From positions 38,026,007-38,090,006 of the forward strand of contig NC_052137.2 in assembly GCF_016086655.4 (NCBI RefSeq): 64,000 nt of DNA. The letters run 5' to 3'. This DNA comes from Lepeophtheirus salmonis. Lineage: Eukaryota; Arthropoda; Copepoda; Siphonostomatoida; Caligidae. This document shows positions 45,242 to 56,886 of this stretch, piece after piece. Each line of letters starts with the position of its first letter. Position 1 is the stretch's first letter. The notes under the pieces were generated by a model. It ran no database searches. It was given only the letters and a program-made list of their open reading frames with translations, and had not been told where the DNA came from. The position numbers and the translations under genes were made by a program.

Positions 45242-47337
45242 ATTAGACCAGTTCAAATGTTTACTTTTTTTTCAAAACCTTTTAATATTTGACTTTTTGC
45301 CGTTCTCCAAGATTATAGTAACTAAACATGGCAGTCATTTGAATTTTGGACCGCGGCTATACCTGTCGCACGGGTCTTAAAAATTTATTGTTGGTGGCTC
45401 TAAACAAAGGCACAAAAAAAATGTGATTGCTTGTATTTTTGGAATATAGCTCTGTAATGGCTTATCGTATAGCATTGATATAGGTATCAAATCTAAGCCA
45501 ATAAACTTTGCTTCAATTTGTATAAATATGTTAATAACTCTTTTATTTGTGCCCATGATATTATGCTTGCTTTTATTTTTCTATTTTTTCCCCGTTCTAA
45601 TTAGGTATTCTCCAAAGTTATTATTATCTTGACGTATATGTATACAAAAATGGAATAAATACAAAAATAAATTTATTCTTGAACAAAGCAGTAAACAATA
45701 TCTCTGCTCATGGTCGATGATAATCGTAGTTGCAAAGTCAATTATAAGTTTTATGCCTCTTTTAGCAATATCATTTGTCAATTTTACTGACTTTACAAAC
45801 CCCCATGTTTCTCTATAGTTTCCATTATTTTCTCAGCTATCAACCGATGTAATAAGCCAGGCGCTTTCAACCCGAGAGTGTCAAAAAGAAAATGTAAGAC
45901 AGGTCCTACAAAGTCAGTGACAGATGTAGCTGAAGTGATGACTGGAAAAACTGACTGGCATTTTCTATTATATTCCGGATTTTTGGTTTTTGATAGCTGG
46001 ATTGCCAGCTTTTGTTCATAAGTGTTGTTATGCTCTCATGTGAACTGAGTAAGGTGAATGGTATTAATTCCTGAGTCAGATACCAACCATGATTTCTAAT
46101 TTTCTACAGAACAGAGGTTGCAATAAGTTGATAGTGAAACATGTTCTTAATCAATTGCAAATTGGGGATAGGAGCAATGGTGGCAGATTTTGCTGTTATC
46201 CAGTGCTTTGTTTAATATAAAGGCTTAGCTTAATGATGATGCCTTTTTCATATTTTAGTCGATATGAAAATATTAACATTTTTATTGAAAAGATATTCTT
46301 AGCCATTCAACGGACTTGATGAACTGCACCGAGCTTGGTCCAATGAATATCTCAACTAGCTTTCTTACTGAGAATAATCATACACAGTTGTTTCTCTGAA
46401 GTCTGCCTTTGGAGATGTCTTCTCTAGAAAAAATTGTATGCCATGAATTGATTTTTTCATCATGGGGTCCAATTCTTTTTCATCTTTGGCTAAAACCTTT
46501 GGATTGTCATTATTAAATAAGGACTAAACTTCTTTTACTTTACCAAATATTGTATTGGTTAGAACCTGACTTTAGCCAAAAAATAGCCTCCAATGCTCCC
46601 CCAATTATCACCTCTGATATATGATGTCAGCAAGTGAAGTAGAAAACTTTTTGCCCAAGAATGTCTTCAATCAGTTTTGCTGTTCCATGTTTCCAATATG
46701 TCTAATGTAGCCTTACATTGTTGAAGTGCAGTGGAACTTGTTATCAAATGAACAACGACCAATTACCCTACTTAATACTGTGGATCACCTGAGACGTGTA
46801 CAGTGAGATTATTAACAGAGCAATTCTTACGAAGAACGTCCCTTAAAAGTTTTCCATCCCAGTGTAATATACATTATTTTGGGGGATTTTCCTTCAAACT
46901 ATTCATGTATTTTTGGATATATATACGTCCAGATAATAATAACTTAGGAGAATACCGAAAAAGACAAAGAAAAAATGGGAAAAATATAAACACTAGTATT
47001 TTTTTATATTGGGTAAAATTTACTCATGGGTACAAATAAAGGGTTAATAATATATTTATACAAATTGAAGCACAGTTTATTGGCTTTGATTGGATACCCA
47101 TATCTATGCTATATGATAAGCCTTGTGAATCTATAGTTAAAAGAATACAGACAATCACGTATTTTTTCACTTTTTTTAGAGCCATCAACAATCAATTTTC
47201 AAGGCCCATGCGGCAGGTATAGCTGCGGTCCAAAATCCAAATGACTGGTACATTTAGTTTCTATAGACCTTGGAGAACGACAAAAAGTCCACTTCTAAAA
47301 GGCTTGAAAAAAAATAGAAATTGAACAGGTCTAATGT
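45242..47337. mobile_element. Complete long-TIR element, family B (~2.1 kb)
   Basis: The left arm (45242-45650: attagaccagttcaaatg...aggtattctccaaagttatt) and the right arm (46925-47337: aacttaggagaatacc...gaacaggtctaat) are inverted repeats of about 410 bases with moderate divergence. Between them lie about 1.27 kb of unique DNA. Read on the minus strand, that DNA has broken but protein-like frames (KELDPMMKKSIHGIQFF near 46460; FVGPVLHFLFDTLGLKAPG near 45890), possibly a transposase I cannot assign. Further copies or arms: 11740-13580 and 34360-34735. Ends read ACATTAGACC; no clear target duplication. Confidence 0.72.
45770..46720 (-). pseudogene. Unassigned decayed coding region inside the long-TIR element
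   Basis: Several minus-strand frames interrupted by stops contain protein-like blocks: FGKVKEV, VLAKDEKELDPMMKKSIHG, TSPKADFRETTVYDY (about 46500-46360) and FVGPVLHFLFDTLGLKAPG plus LIAEKIMETIEKHGGL (about 45920-45800). The position between long inverted repeats suggests a transposase. No DDE motif or zinc finger could be recognised with confidence. Confidence 0.35.
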
Positions 47338-47344
47338 CCATTAT

Positions 47345-47985
47345 TTACAGGATTTTCATCATAAAGGAATAGGATATGCCTTAGAACAAGTATGTTATAT
47401 AATTCTAAAAAAAAATAGATTTGAAGGTAATATTTAACTGTACTTGAAGTAGCTTTTTTTTATGATTTCAGTGATACAGTTTTTATTTTAAGAATGGAGT
47501 AATTTTATATCTTCGATAGCCTCCATCCTCTCTACGTATCTAATTTAATATTATTATTTCTTTATTGTCTACGACTTACATCTTATCTTCATTTTATTTT
47601 TTCACGTTATGAGCAATGTTAATAGAAACGTTTTTGAGACGATAGGAAAAGAAGAAGAATATAAAAAAATGAGATAAGAAATAGAAAAATTTACGTAATG
47701 TTCATTTAAAAATAGCCATAAAAACTTGGATGAAGCCATTTAACTCGCATTGACCTATAAATTATAAAAAGATAGTAATGGAATAAATATCATAATGCAC
47801 ATTTTTCCTTATTCTATTAATAATCTTCTAGGTATGCGTCTATGAAATGAAACTTTCGGCTATTGGTCCCTAAGTGTCGCCATTTAGACATTATAAACCT
47901 TTCCGAAAATATAAATGCTTATTTCGACAAGTGTCAACAATATTAAATCCTTGTTTGTATAGTTTCATTCAATTTCATTGAATGA
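47345..47985. other. No gene recognised
   Basis: AT-rich. The 5' terminal repeat of the following mariner should lie near 47860-47900 but could not be fixed. Confidence 0.35.
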
Positions 47986-47989
47986 AAAT

Positions 47990-48600
47990 CATTGATTTTC
48001 TGTTAACAATTGAAGAGAAACGCTTCTCAAGCCCATCAAATGCTTGTGGAAGCTTACAATGGACCTGCTCTAAGCAGAGGACAGTGCTTCATGTGGTCTG
48101 AAAAATTCCAAAGTGATGATTTTGACGTGAGAAATGAAGAGTACGGCCGGCCACCTAAAAGTTTGAAGACGCCGAATTCCATGCATTGACCTTCTACAAT
48201 CCGGTCAAACTGTTAACAACAACAATTGAACAATTTGAGCCATGTTATACGCCAAAGACGCCCAAAATATGAAACCAGGCAACACAAGGTAATTTTTCTT
48301 GATGACAACACACCACCGTATTGCTCTATAGCCACCCGCCAGCTTGTTGAACCGTACAACTTAGTTATACGGTTTACTTCCCATACCTGGCGCCTTCTGA
48401 TTATCGTTTGTTTGCATCGATGGGACATTCACTCAATGATTTACGCATCGATTCTCACGCTGAAGCCAAAAAATGGATATATGGCTGGTTTACAGCCAAA
48501 GACGAACAATTTTTTTTAGAAAGGCATCCATAAATTGTCTGAAAAAAAAATGTGTGCCTAGCGAAGGTGCATACATTGAAAATTAAATTTATAACCATTT
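47990..48600 (+). pseudogene. Internally deleted mariner relic (cecropia-type)
   Basis: The plus strand reads AHQMLVEAYNGPALSRGQCF and FDVRNEEYGRPPKSLKT (48010-48165), the N-terminal region of cecropia/Hsmar2-like mariners. It jumps to LNNLSHVIRQRRPKYETRQH and VIFLDDNTPP with the second catalytic aspartate (48225-48315). After a frame change near 48375 it continues LAPSDYRLFASMG with the third aspartate and TAKDEQFF. The middle of the protein, including the first aspartate, is deleted. A different mariner lineage from 5517-6413. Confidence 0.8.
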
Positions 48601-48609
48601 TTCACAATA

Positions 48610-49390
48610 AACGTTCAATTTTTTTTTTTAAAGTCTTATTTCATAAGGAGTGCATTCTAGTTCATCAATAAATTATGAAACTTTAAGAAACTTTATTTAT
48701 AGAGTAATTCAATAGTTATTATATTATTTTTCTTCCTTATATTTAACAATTATAATTTATAGAAATACATTCATAAAAATTTACCTTTATATTATATAAA
48801 TAGAAATTTCCGTTTGTTAGTCGAATACGTTTATCTTAAATTTAAATAATGAATACTTTTCAATACTCGTTTTTGTGAATTACATGAATGCCTAGAAAAA
48901 AAAATATTGAATAGTTTCCCCTATAAGGACGAGTGTATAGAATTCTTCCTTACTTAGTGATGTTTCTGATTGGAATTATTTGCTAAATTGTGTCAATTTT
49001 TTTATTCAAAAAAAAATATTGAGTTGCTCGTTATTACCTAATCTTTAAATGATATTATTGTTTCATCTATTACTCAATTACTACTACTTTTTTAATAGAG
49101 TTTAAATTGTAAAATTTGGGATATTTTTGTATGTTTGAAGGTCTTTAGAGCTTATAAACACTCATTTTTTAAATTACCATATGGATAAATAGTATGATAA
49201 TAAAGAACACCACAGAATAATTTAAGTGAAAATTGACAAAACTACATTTTATTCAGAAAAAAAAAAGTATTCAAGAAAAAATAAATGATTTTGAAGGGTC
49301 TGAGAGTTACGTTTTCGAAGATGAGGGATAAGTAAAACTATGAATAAATTTAAAGTGTAATGTAATTTTAAAACAAAACAACATCAGAGT
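48610..49390. other. AT-rich noncoding DNA
   Basis: Nothing recognised apart from A and T runs. Confidence 0.4.
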
Positions 49391-49399
49391 ATGATATCG

Positions 49400-49660
49400 A
49401 GACTGATAGGACCCTTCCAATATGGCTTGAGAATGATGCAAATATGGAAGAAGTTCTAATACTCAAATGCCAAAATTTGGAACAAAAAGCTATGATAAGC
49501 TGTATCAATATGCGTCCACATTTGGATTACCTCAAGAAAAAATTTGTGGAGGGACCCCTGTCTCAAATACTTTGTTTAATAAACAGTTTGCTCCATTTAA
49601 AGGGAAATCAAGTATAAGATATTACAAACCGATTAAGCCTCATAAATGAGGGATTAAAAT
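49400..49660 (+). pseudogene. piggyBac-type transposase fragment
   Basis: The frame 49467-49649 contains FNKQFAPFKGKSSIRYYKPI and KPHK followed by TGA and GIKIF. PiggyBac transposases and PGBD proteins have DE-x-M-x-PFKGR-S-L-x-QY-P-KP-KWGIK at this place. Here the catalytic DE is replaced by NK and the tryptophan codon by TGA. Only this block remains. Confidence 0.65.
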
Positions 49661-49669
49661 ATTTGCTTA

Positions 49670-52460
49670 TAATATTTGATTATATATAGTTATAAACAAA
49701 TAATTATAATTATTTGTATTGCAAAACATACTATATTTATTATTGAAAAATATATACGATTGAGGGGTAAATAACGCAAATATTATTAGTGTCAGCTTAA
49801 TAAAATTTTGTCAGGTGAAAGATCATATCCTAAATAGCCCCCAATATTTAGCTGTATGGTGTTAAAAAAGTTCTTGGAATACCAGATCATGAATAAAATG
49901 TAATTACAAATAATTTAAAGGGCTTAGACCCTCATGAATAAAACAATACATCATTGATAGAAAACAAATAAATAATATAAAAAATAAAATAAAAAGTAAA
50001 AACAGGTATATTAAACTACATAATTTTATTATTCTCCTATTGAGATTTCATTGCAATTAATGGACAACAAGACCTTTATCCTATTATACCTTAGTTCAAC
50101 TATAAAAATTGAACGTTTTAACCTATTTTTGTTTTTATATTATTAAATCAATATAAGGGTTAGCAATCCTCAGGTAAATAAATCAATTACCATTTTCAAC
50201 AATCAAACCTAAATATAAAGAAATACTGTCATCTAAAGAAACTGTCATCTTCATACTTTATACTACGACACACAATGAACACTTTAACAAAAGATGCAAT
50301 GTCTGAACCGACAACATCAGGTATTTGTTGTATCAATAAAACTTTAACATTCATACACAAGTAAATATAAATATCTTCAACAATCGACCTACTGAAAGGA
50401 TGCGAAGGAAGAACAAAGACCCCACTTGTTCACTGCAACATAAAACTAGTGGATGAACCAAAATATCTAATAACCCCAATATACATAAAAAATTATTTAG
50501 TACAACCTTTCTAAGGTTCTCTATTGTTGAATAAAAGAAAATCCATTACAAAAAAAACATTAAGGGACATTGAGAGATATATATAAATCAGATTACACTT
50601 AAATAAATTAATCTAATATAGAAATCCTGTATGATCTGATTGTAGTAACGATTATCTTCATAATAGGTCTCCAAGCTGAAGTCATATGCTTGATTCACTT
50701 GCAACGAGAGAAATTTAAACAATTTGCCAAATTTTATGAATTAAGGAAATTTTTATCTAATGGTTCAGTCAATTCATACAGAAATAAATATATAAATGGT
50801 TTTTGTATTTATACATGTATAAAGAAATATCCTTTAAATACAGGGTAAGGCAGCAAAAATGTGGGCGCGAGAGATGGAATAAGAAATTCATCAATAAGTT
50901 CTGAATAATAAGCCAAATATAATCTTAACATAAGAAGAAGAAAAGGTTTTTTGAAAAAAACTTTTTTCACTCAATATTCACTTTACAAACTTATTTTTAA
51001 ATAAAAAAACTTAATATCTACCATTCCATCTTAAATATTATAATATATGAGCAATTGAATGGTTACCTTATTTCTAATCATAAATTTCTGGAGGTTTATA
51101 TCCCATTGATGGTTAATATGTGCTTAGTGAAATTCTGTTGGAGGATAGTTGAAACATTTCAGTATTTTGGCAAATTTTCAAAACAAAGTATTTCAAAAAA
51201 TAAAAAAAGTTCAATTTAAAGAAATCACTTCCCCCTGCTTTACAGGCAAAATAATTGTAGCACATTCTATGTTTTTAACATACCTACATACATTAGCATC
51301 TTGGCTTCGTAAGACCCAGAATATGGTTTATCTTGTATATGATAGCAATTCACTATTCCACGATATTCTTACATATCCCATGATGTGAGCAATCCTTTTC
51401 GATTGACTCTATGTCAAACACAAATATATTTTTACACAGGAGCAACAGAAAGAACTTTTGAAAAAATTCATAGAAAACATTATCTGAATATTGTTTAAAC
51501 TTTCAAAGTCATGATAATAACGTCATATTCCGTTATTATAATGAATATCATACCTCACCTGTTGTACAAGTTCAAATAAATTAATTACTAATTATATTTG
51601 AAATATTTAAATTCCATACTCATGGTAACTGGATCTTTTCATTGTTTTGATCCTGGAATCTCTTTCCCTAGGAAGGAGTCCCCTCTACTCCCGTATGACA
51701 CCTGATAATTTTCATCGGATGAATTTTCATTCCGTATCCCTTTATGAAATACGTAATTCGAACATCTGAATGAATTATCAAGTATAGAAGTATATTCCTT
51801 CGATTCCCTTTTCTTATTTTAGTCCTAACCCTTGGAGGCATAGAAGCCAACTTCTATTGTCTTATTGAACAAATAATGATTTTAGGCCTTAGCAATTGTC
51901 AAATTAATTTAAAATTGTAATACATAATAGTTTTATGGTTATTATTTGATATGGTTGTAGTACCTAATTAACATATCTTTATTTTATGTTTCACATCCAG
52001 AGCATTTTAGCTTAATCTGAAAGTAAATTGCCTCCGTCCTATTTTTAAGCCTTTTAATACTTATTGTGAAATGGGGCCACCTGTTATCATTTACTTATCT
52101 ATATTATGCAAATTTTGAGAGGTTAAGAGTCATTTTTTTATAATTATCCTACGTCCAATGTTGTAAAACACATCATTACAATTTATCCATGCATGAAAGA
52201 CATTGTAAATTGTCTTCTTGACTTGACATTCCCTAATTCAACATATATATTTTATCCCTTATTAATAGCATTTACACAACAACATTTATCATTTTGTAAG
52301 TCATCTTTATTAATTATATTTTGAGTTAATTTGTACGAAAATATATCATATGAACACAAGGATATCTCAGATACAAAAATAGCAATACAAAATATGATTT
52401 TTACAAGAATAGATATATATTAATATGTATATATATTTCTAGTTAATAGTTTATGTTAAA
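49670..52460. other. Long gene-poor stretch
   Basis: AT-rich. A short cagggtaaggcagcaaaaat followed by gtgggcgcgagag near 50841-50874 looks like a DNA-transposon terminus but has no partner. A 79-codon frame at 51149-51388 has no splice or family support. Otherwise nothing is seen. Confidence 0.4.
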
Positions 52461-52467
52461 TTTTTCT

Positions 52468-53186
52468 TTATATTACATTCTTTGTGTATGTTGAACTTGA
52501 ATATAATCTCATTTTATGCTCGAGCAATAACTTGTCATCATATGCACATCCCAACTTCCTCTGCCTCGTTTTTTCATCATTATTAAATTTTGATGATATG
52601 TCTTTCTTTAAATCACTGACATCACCAAGATTATGAAGAAAGCTTTCAATATGACTATGAATAAAATGAACTTTGTCACTCATTTTATATTACATTGCTT
52701 CCATCAGTATATGCTCTTAATCTTTGTAGCTTGTTTATTTGTGGTTTCCCAGGAAGTTATCAACATAATTGAAAAAAAAAATTAAAGTATTTATTTCCAC
52801 ATTTGTGATTTTATTAAACAAATCTTCATCTCTGATGAGTTTTATACTTTAAGCCCATCAAAAACAACGTATTCCAGGGAAAAACTTTTTATCTTTCGAA
52901 TGTATAAGACATTAACTTTGGGCCTAGACAATATTTTTCATTTAACTGTGACGATTTCTGCTCCGATGTTGTTTATTTCTAATTCCAAATCAAGTTTCCA
53001 ATCATTTAATTCTAGCTGATCAAATTCTTTAAGGTAATCTGATGTATCTTCTAAAAATTCGAAGTATAGATCGTTTCTTTCTTCAACGTCGACTTGATTT
53101 TCTAGAAGAGGTTCATATGTTTGTACCAGAATTTTATCAAAATGAGGGAAGATTCTCGTCAAGTTAATTCGTAAATCTAGATACAA
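52468..53186 (-). other. Two unassigned open frames, possible exons or TE fragments
   Basis: Frame 1 (53183-52938) is acidic and free of low complexity (FPHFDKILVQTYEPLLENQV, LELNDWKLDLELEINN). It is preceded by a TAA, then AG, so it could be an exon but has no ATG. Frame 2 (52683-52468) begins MSDKVHFIHSHIESFLHNLG. They are separated by stops. Composition is more protein-like than the flanks, but I recognise no domain and cannot join them by convincing splice sites. Confidence 0.25.
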
Positions 53187-53199
53187 ATTAACTTAATTT

Positions 53200-54680
53200 A
53201 CAACTACAAAAATCAGGGACAGTGTTTTTGATTAAACGAAAATACGAAAAAACGTCAGATATCTTATCCAAGAGATATGACTGAAGAAAGATAGAGGGAA
53301 TCGAAGAAAGGTTCTTGATCATCTATCTCAAGAGATGTTCCAAGTCGGATTCTGTATTCTACGAAAGATTACGCGATAAAAATGTATCCTAGAAAAACTA
53401 TTTAAAAGAGTAGAATTGATTATTTCTTTGGGAAGGAGATTCCAGGATTGAAAGCATAAAAAATATGAATATAATGTTTATTATTTGCTTGTACACAGCC
53501 ATAAAAATAGGATCACTCAAAAAATACAAAATCCTTCAATATTCTTATTTTTTAAATTGATCAAAAATATGAGTACAATATCTTGACATATACGTTAATT
53601 GAAGTATATACTTATGTAAGCATCTTTAAAAAAAGATTGAGAAATAAAACTATAACAATAAAATAAACGATATACGTTGGTTCATTTAGAATACTTTTTA
53701 TACTGTAAGAAACAATCGACGATTGAAATTTAAACTATAGTTCAAATAAGAGGGATACTATCAGCATTAACAAAGTTGAACCAGGTTTAGGGATCTTGAT
53801 TGTTTTTTGTTTCATTATTGGTGCTTGTTTAGATATAATTTTTGGTCTATACATAATATGCACTGCGGCATAAACTTTATATCAAATGTATTCAACTTTT
53901 CATGGAACGAACTACAGAAAAGAAGCTAATATTATGAAATAATTAAAGACAAGATTTCCTGCAAAAAAATTTTTTTCCTCAGGAATTTTTTGTGGGAGTA
54001 AAACACCGAAAAATACAAGGTAAATGGGATCCCGGGAGATAAACTAAATTAACTACACTATGGGAAAAAATTAACTTAGGAATTAAACCAATGGATTGTT
54101 TTTTTCGAGATTAAATAAGAGTCATATGTTTAAACATTTTTTGAACAACTGTCAAATCTATTTATTGTCTCTATGTAGTTCACATACCTGCTTATTTTGA
54201 AATATTTGAGTTTAAAATTTATCACATTTTCATGTTGAAACGTTTAACAACTATAGTAATTTTTTTATTTACCTTTAAATAAGTGAACAACGGGTTGGAT
54301 CACCAAGCTAATTTTTTTTTGCCATACTGTTGTTACTACTCAAAGATAAGTAGGATTTTTTTAATGTTATGCTCCGCCAAATGTCTGCAGTTACCTTTGT
54401 GTAAAAATTGAACAAGTTGACGATATTAAAATGCAAGTGTAGTAGTATTTCGGCGTCTAATTTTTGTAAAATAGATTTTTTTGCTTACTTTAGATATCTC
54501 TTAAATGAATAAATCAGTAGGGCATGAGCAAATTAAAATACATCATTTTCTGCAAGATGGCGTTACTATACTCGTGTTTTTAAACAACGATCATGCCCTA
54601 TTGATCTGAAAGTTTTAAATCTAAGGGGTATACACAGTTATATCCAAAAAAAAATTAATTAGATCATTTTGAGAGAGATA
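53200..54680. other. No gene recognised
   Basis: AT-rich, with stops in all frames and no repeat terminus identified. Confidence 0.4.
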
Positions 54681-54682
54681 AT

Positions 54683-55240
54683 AAGTGGTCTATTAAAATC
54701 TGAACACTTTGAATTTTAAACTTCCATAAGACATAATTTATTAATTAGCAACAAAATTATTACTATAAGTAAAAGTGTGTCCGAGATCACTTAATCATTA
54801 ATTTAGCAATGATGGCTTCAAGGTAGTAACAGAAGACCTGGCACCCGTAGTGCTCTGTCATGGTATCCCAGTGCTGGCTGGCAGTGGCTTTGACGGCTTC
54901 GGTCTTTGGATAAAGGACACTCCATATTTTCCTCTCAGGATACACCAAAAAGATGTAATCGAGGGGATTGCCATCAGGGGGGGGGAGTCAAAAAAGAGTT
55001 CGAAAGAACTCAAACTACTCATTCAAAAGAGTCTTGCAATGGAAGATATCGGTCTCTTCTTTTCTATTGTGAAAAGGCGCCTCTTTACCCTCTCAAGGCT
55101 CTTATCACCCACTTTTTGGTAGATCTCTATACACTCTCGTGTGAAACCACAATACCTTTTGCATGAGCTCCATGGACTTGAAGGACTGGCCTGGACTGTT
55201 GTTTCTTCAACTCTTCTAGGTCATTGAATACCTTTTTTTT
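54683..55240 (-). pseudogene. Internally deleted maT-like transposon relic
   Basis: The outer end at 54688 (attaaaatctgaacactttg) is shared with the solo terminus at 34100-34190. On the minus strand the N-terminal part (VHGAHAKGIVVSHESV near 55150) is followed by a deletion. The C-terminal part reads NPLDYIFLVYPERKIWSVLY (third aspartate, about 54970), KTEAVKATASQHWDTM and FCYYLEAIIAK. This matches the end of maT-like proteins at 12137-13330 and 15417-16404 (NP-DY-W, RGR-EA). First and second aspartates are missing. Confidence 0.72.
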
Positions 55241-55406
55241 AGAAATCAATATTTTTTTTTTTTTTTAATTGTAAATTTATTTATTTCAATTTTAAAGTTA
55301 AAAGAAAAAAACCACTTTCCTGCTCAAATAAGAAGTGACCTTTTCTCGTACTCAATTTTACTTTGAGTGTGAAATAAAACTTTTTATTTTGTAACCACAT
55401 ATCTAT

Positions 55407-55595
55407 ATGCAAAATCCTGACCTTCAATTTATGAAAAAGTTTGGATGTCAAATTAATGGTGGTGATGATAAGATCACCTCTTTTATTAAGACTCGTGAAT
55501 ATCTTACCATTTTTAAATTTGCTCCAACTAATAATGTGGACGTTAAACGATATTTTAGTTTGTGTAAAACGACTTACTTTAATTACTTTGAATGA
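55407..55595 (+). pseudogene. Possible hAT C-terminal fragment
   Basis: A 62-codon frame ends APTNNVDVKRYFSLCKTTYF. hAT-family transposases have a C-terminal dimerisation block of the form P-S-ERSFS-K-L-R. The P-x(3)-V-D-V-x-R-x-F-S arrangement fits, but the glutamate is changed. Only this segment is seen. Confidence 0.4.
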
Positions 55596-56080
55596 TCCCT
55601 ATTAAATTGTAATATTGCTCAATTTTGAAATTGTGAGTGGCCATTTTCATAATTTTAGCGTCTTTTTGTTTTTTTTGCTGAAAAATTGCTTAAAAATCTT
55701 AAGTCTATTTATCATATCCTTCCTATGTCCAGTTTTTGGGATAGTCTTTCATTAGTTTCTAAATAATTCCCAGATTCTGGAATCAATTATCAATCTTTCA
55801 AATATTGTTCCTATTATTTATCTACAACAAAAAGAATATGAGCAAGGAAGATCTGTTTTTTTTTTTCTATGGAACATGTCCTTTTTGTATACAAATATAT
55901 TTAATCTAAATAATCTATTCTACACAATGTTCAGTCTACAAATTTTGATATTCTGTTATACAATTACTTACTTTTTTAAATGATGAACAGTATTTGCACA
56001 TACTCGAAATGAATACTCTATAATATATTTGTTAATTAGAAAAATAATGTTATATGACTAATTGATAGATTTCTACTTTT

Positions 56081-56086
56081 TTTATT
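56081..56086 (-). terminator. Polyadenylation signal of the C1q-like gene
   Basis: AATAAA on the minus strand, about 100 bases past the stop codon at 56188-56190. Confidence 0.5.
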
Positions 56087-56187
56087 TTACTCGAGAAAAA
56101 CTTATCTATTTTTTTATACAAAATAATACAAATTTGGAAAAATAACTTTAGTCTATGGAATATTTAATAATAAAAGCGCTCATAGGA

Positions 56188-56886
56188 TCAAGACTTCTTC
56201 GATATACCTTTGAGCGTATTAGAAGCGATCTCAGTGATTGATTTCTTGGATTTTTTATCCTTGCCTTTCTTTTTGGTTTCTTCCTTACCATTGACTCCTT
56301 CCTTCGATTCGGATTCTTCTTTCTTTTTTCCCATCCCTAAATTTGTGAGTGCTAAATAAGATTGGTGATTCTTGGGCTCTTGGATCCCTTCTTGATCCGT
56401 GCTTTGATCACTTTCGCTTGTAGCTGGTACTGCACCATTTGCTTTATTACTTTCAAGTTCCTCTAGCGGTGACTCAGTAATAACGGAATTTCTAGGTATT
56501 GAGGAATCATTTCGTTTAGGTGAGGCATCCTTGACTCCATTCCCCTTGGATTCGGGTATTCGTGTTGGTGAAACTGGGGATGTAGCCGTGTTGGGGGGAG
56601 GAGAAAACAGGAGTCTATTTCGACTTTTTCGGGATTTCCTAGAGCGAATACTACATTCTGCAACGGATTCATCTCCATCATCAACCAGCTCAGCATTTTC
56701 TGCGTCACACAGACGTCTTGAAAACGCATTTAGTGTGTCCATACTTGATCGGAGCAACATTCCAATGAACTGTGTGTAGCGACTGTTCTTATGGTCTGTG
56801 ATTCCTGTTGACGTGTATGCATAGATTTGAATTCTATCTCCTTTACATACTTCAAGTACGATATTTTGTCCAATCATAGTTTTACC
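56188..56886 (-). CDS. C1q-like gene, last exon
   Basis: 232 codons and a stop. Starts G-K-TMIGQN after acceptor ctctttaaacag and completes the C1q fold with RIQIYAYTSTG and YTQFIGMLL. It then runs into the charged tail ending TLKGISKKS. Confidence 0.85.
   Translation of the reverse strand, partial: GKTMIGQNIVLEVCKGDRIQIYAYTSTGITDHKNSRYTQFIGMLLRSSMDTLNAFSRRLCDAENAELVDDGDESVAECSIRSRKSRKSRNRLLFSPPPNTATSPVSPTRIPESKGNGVKDASPKRNDSSIPRNSVITESPLEELESNKANGAVPATSESDQSTDQEGIQEPKNHQSYLALTNLGMGKKKEESESKEGVNGKEETKKKGKDKKSKKSITEIASNTLKGISKKS

Noticed and set aside
51149..51388. 79-codon plus-strand frame
   Set aside because: No family resemblance, no conserved copy and no splice context.
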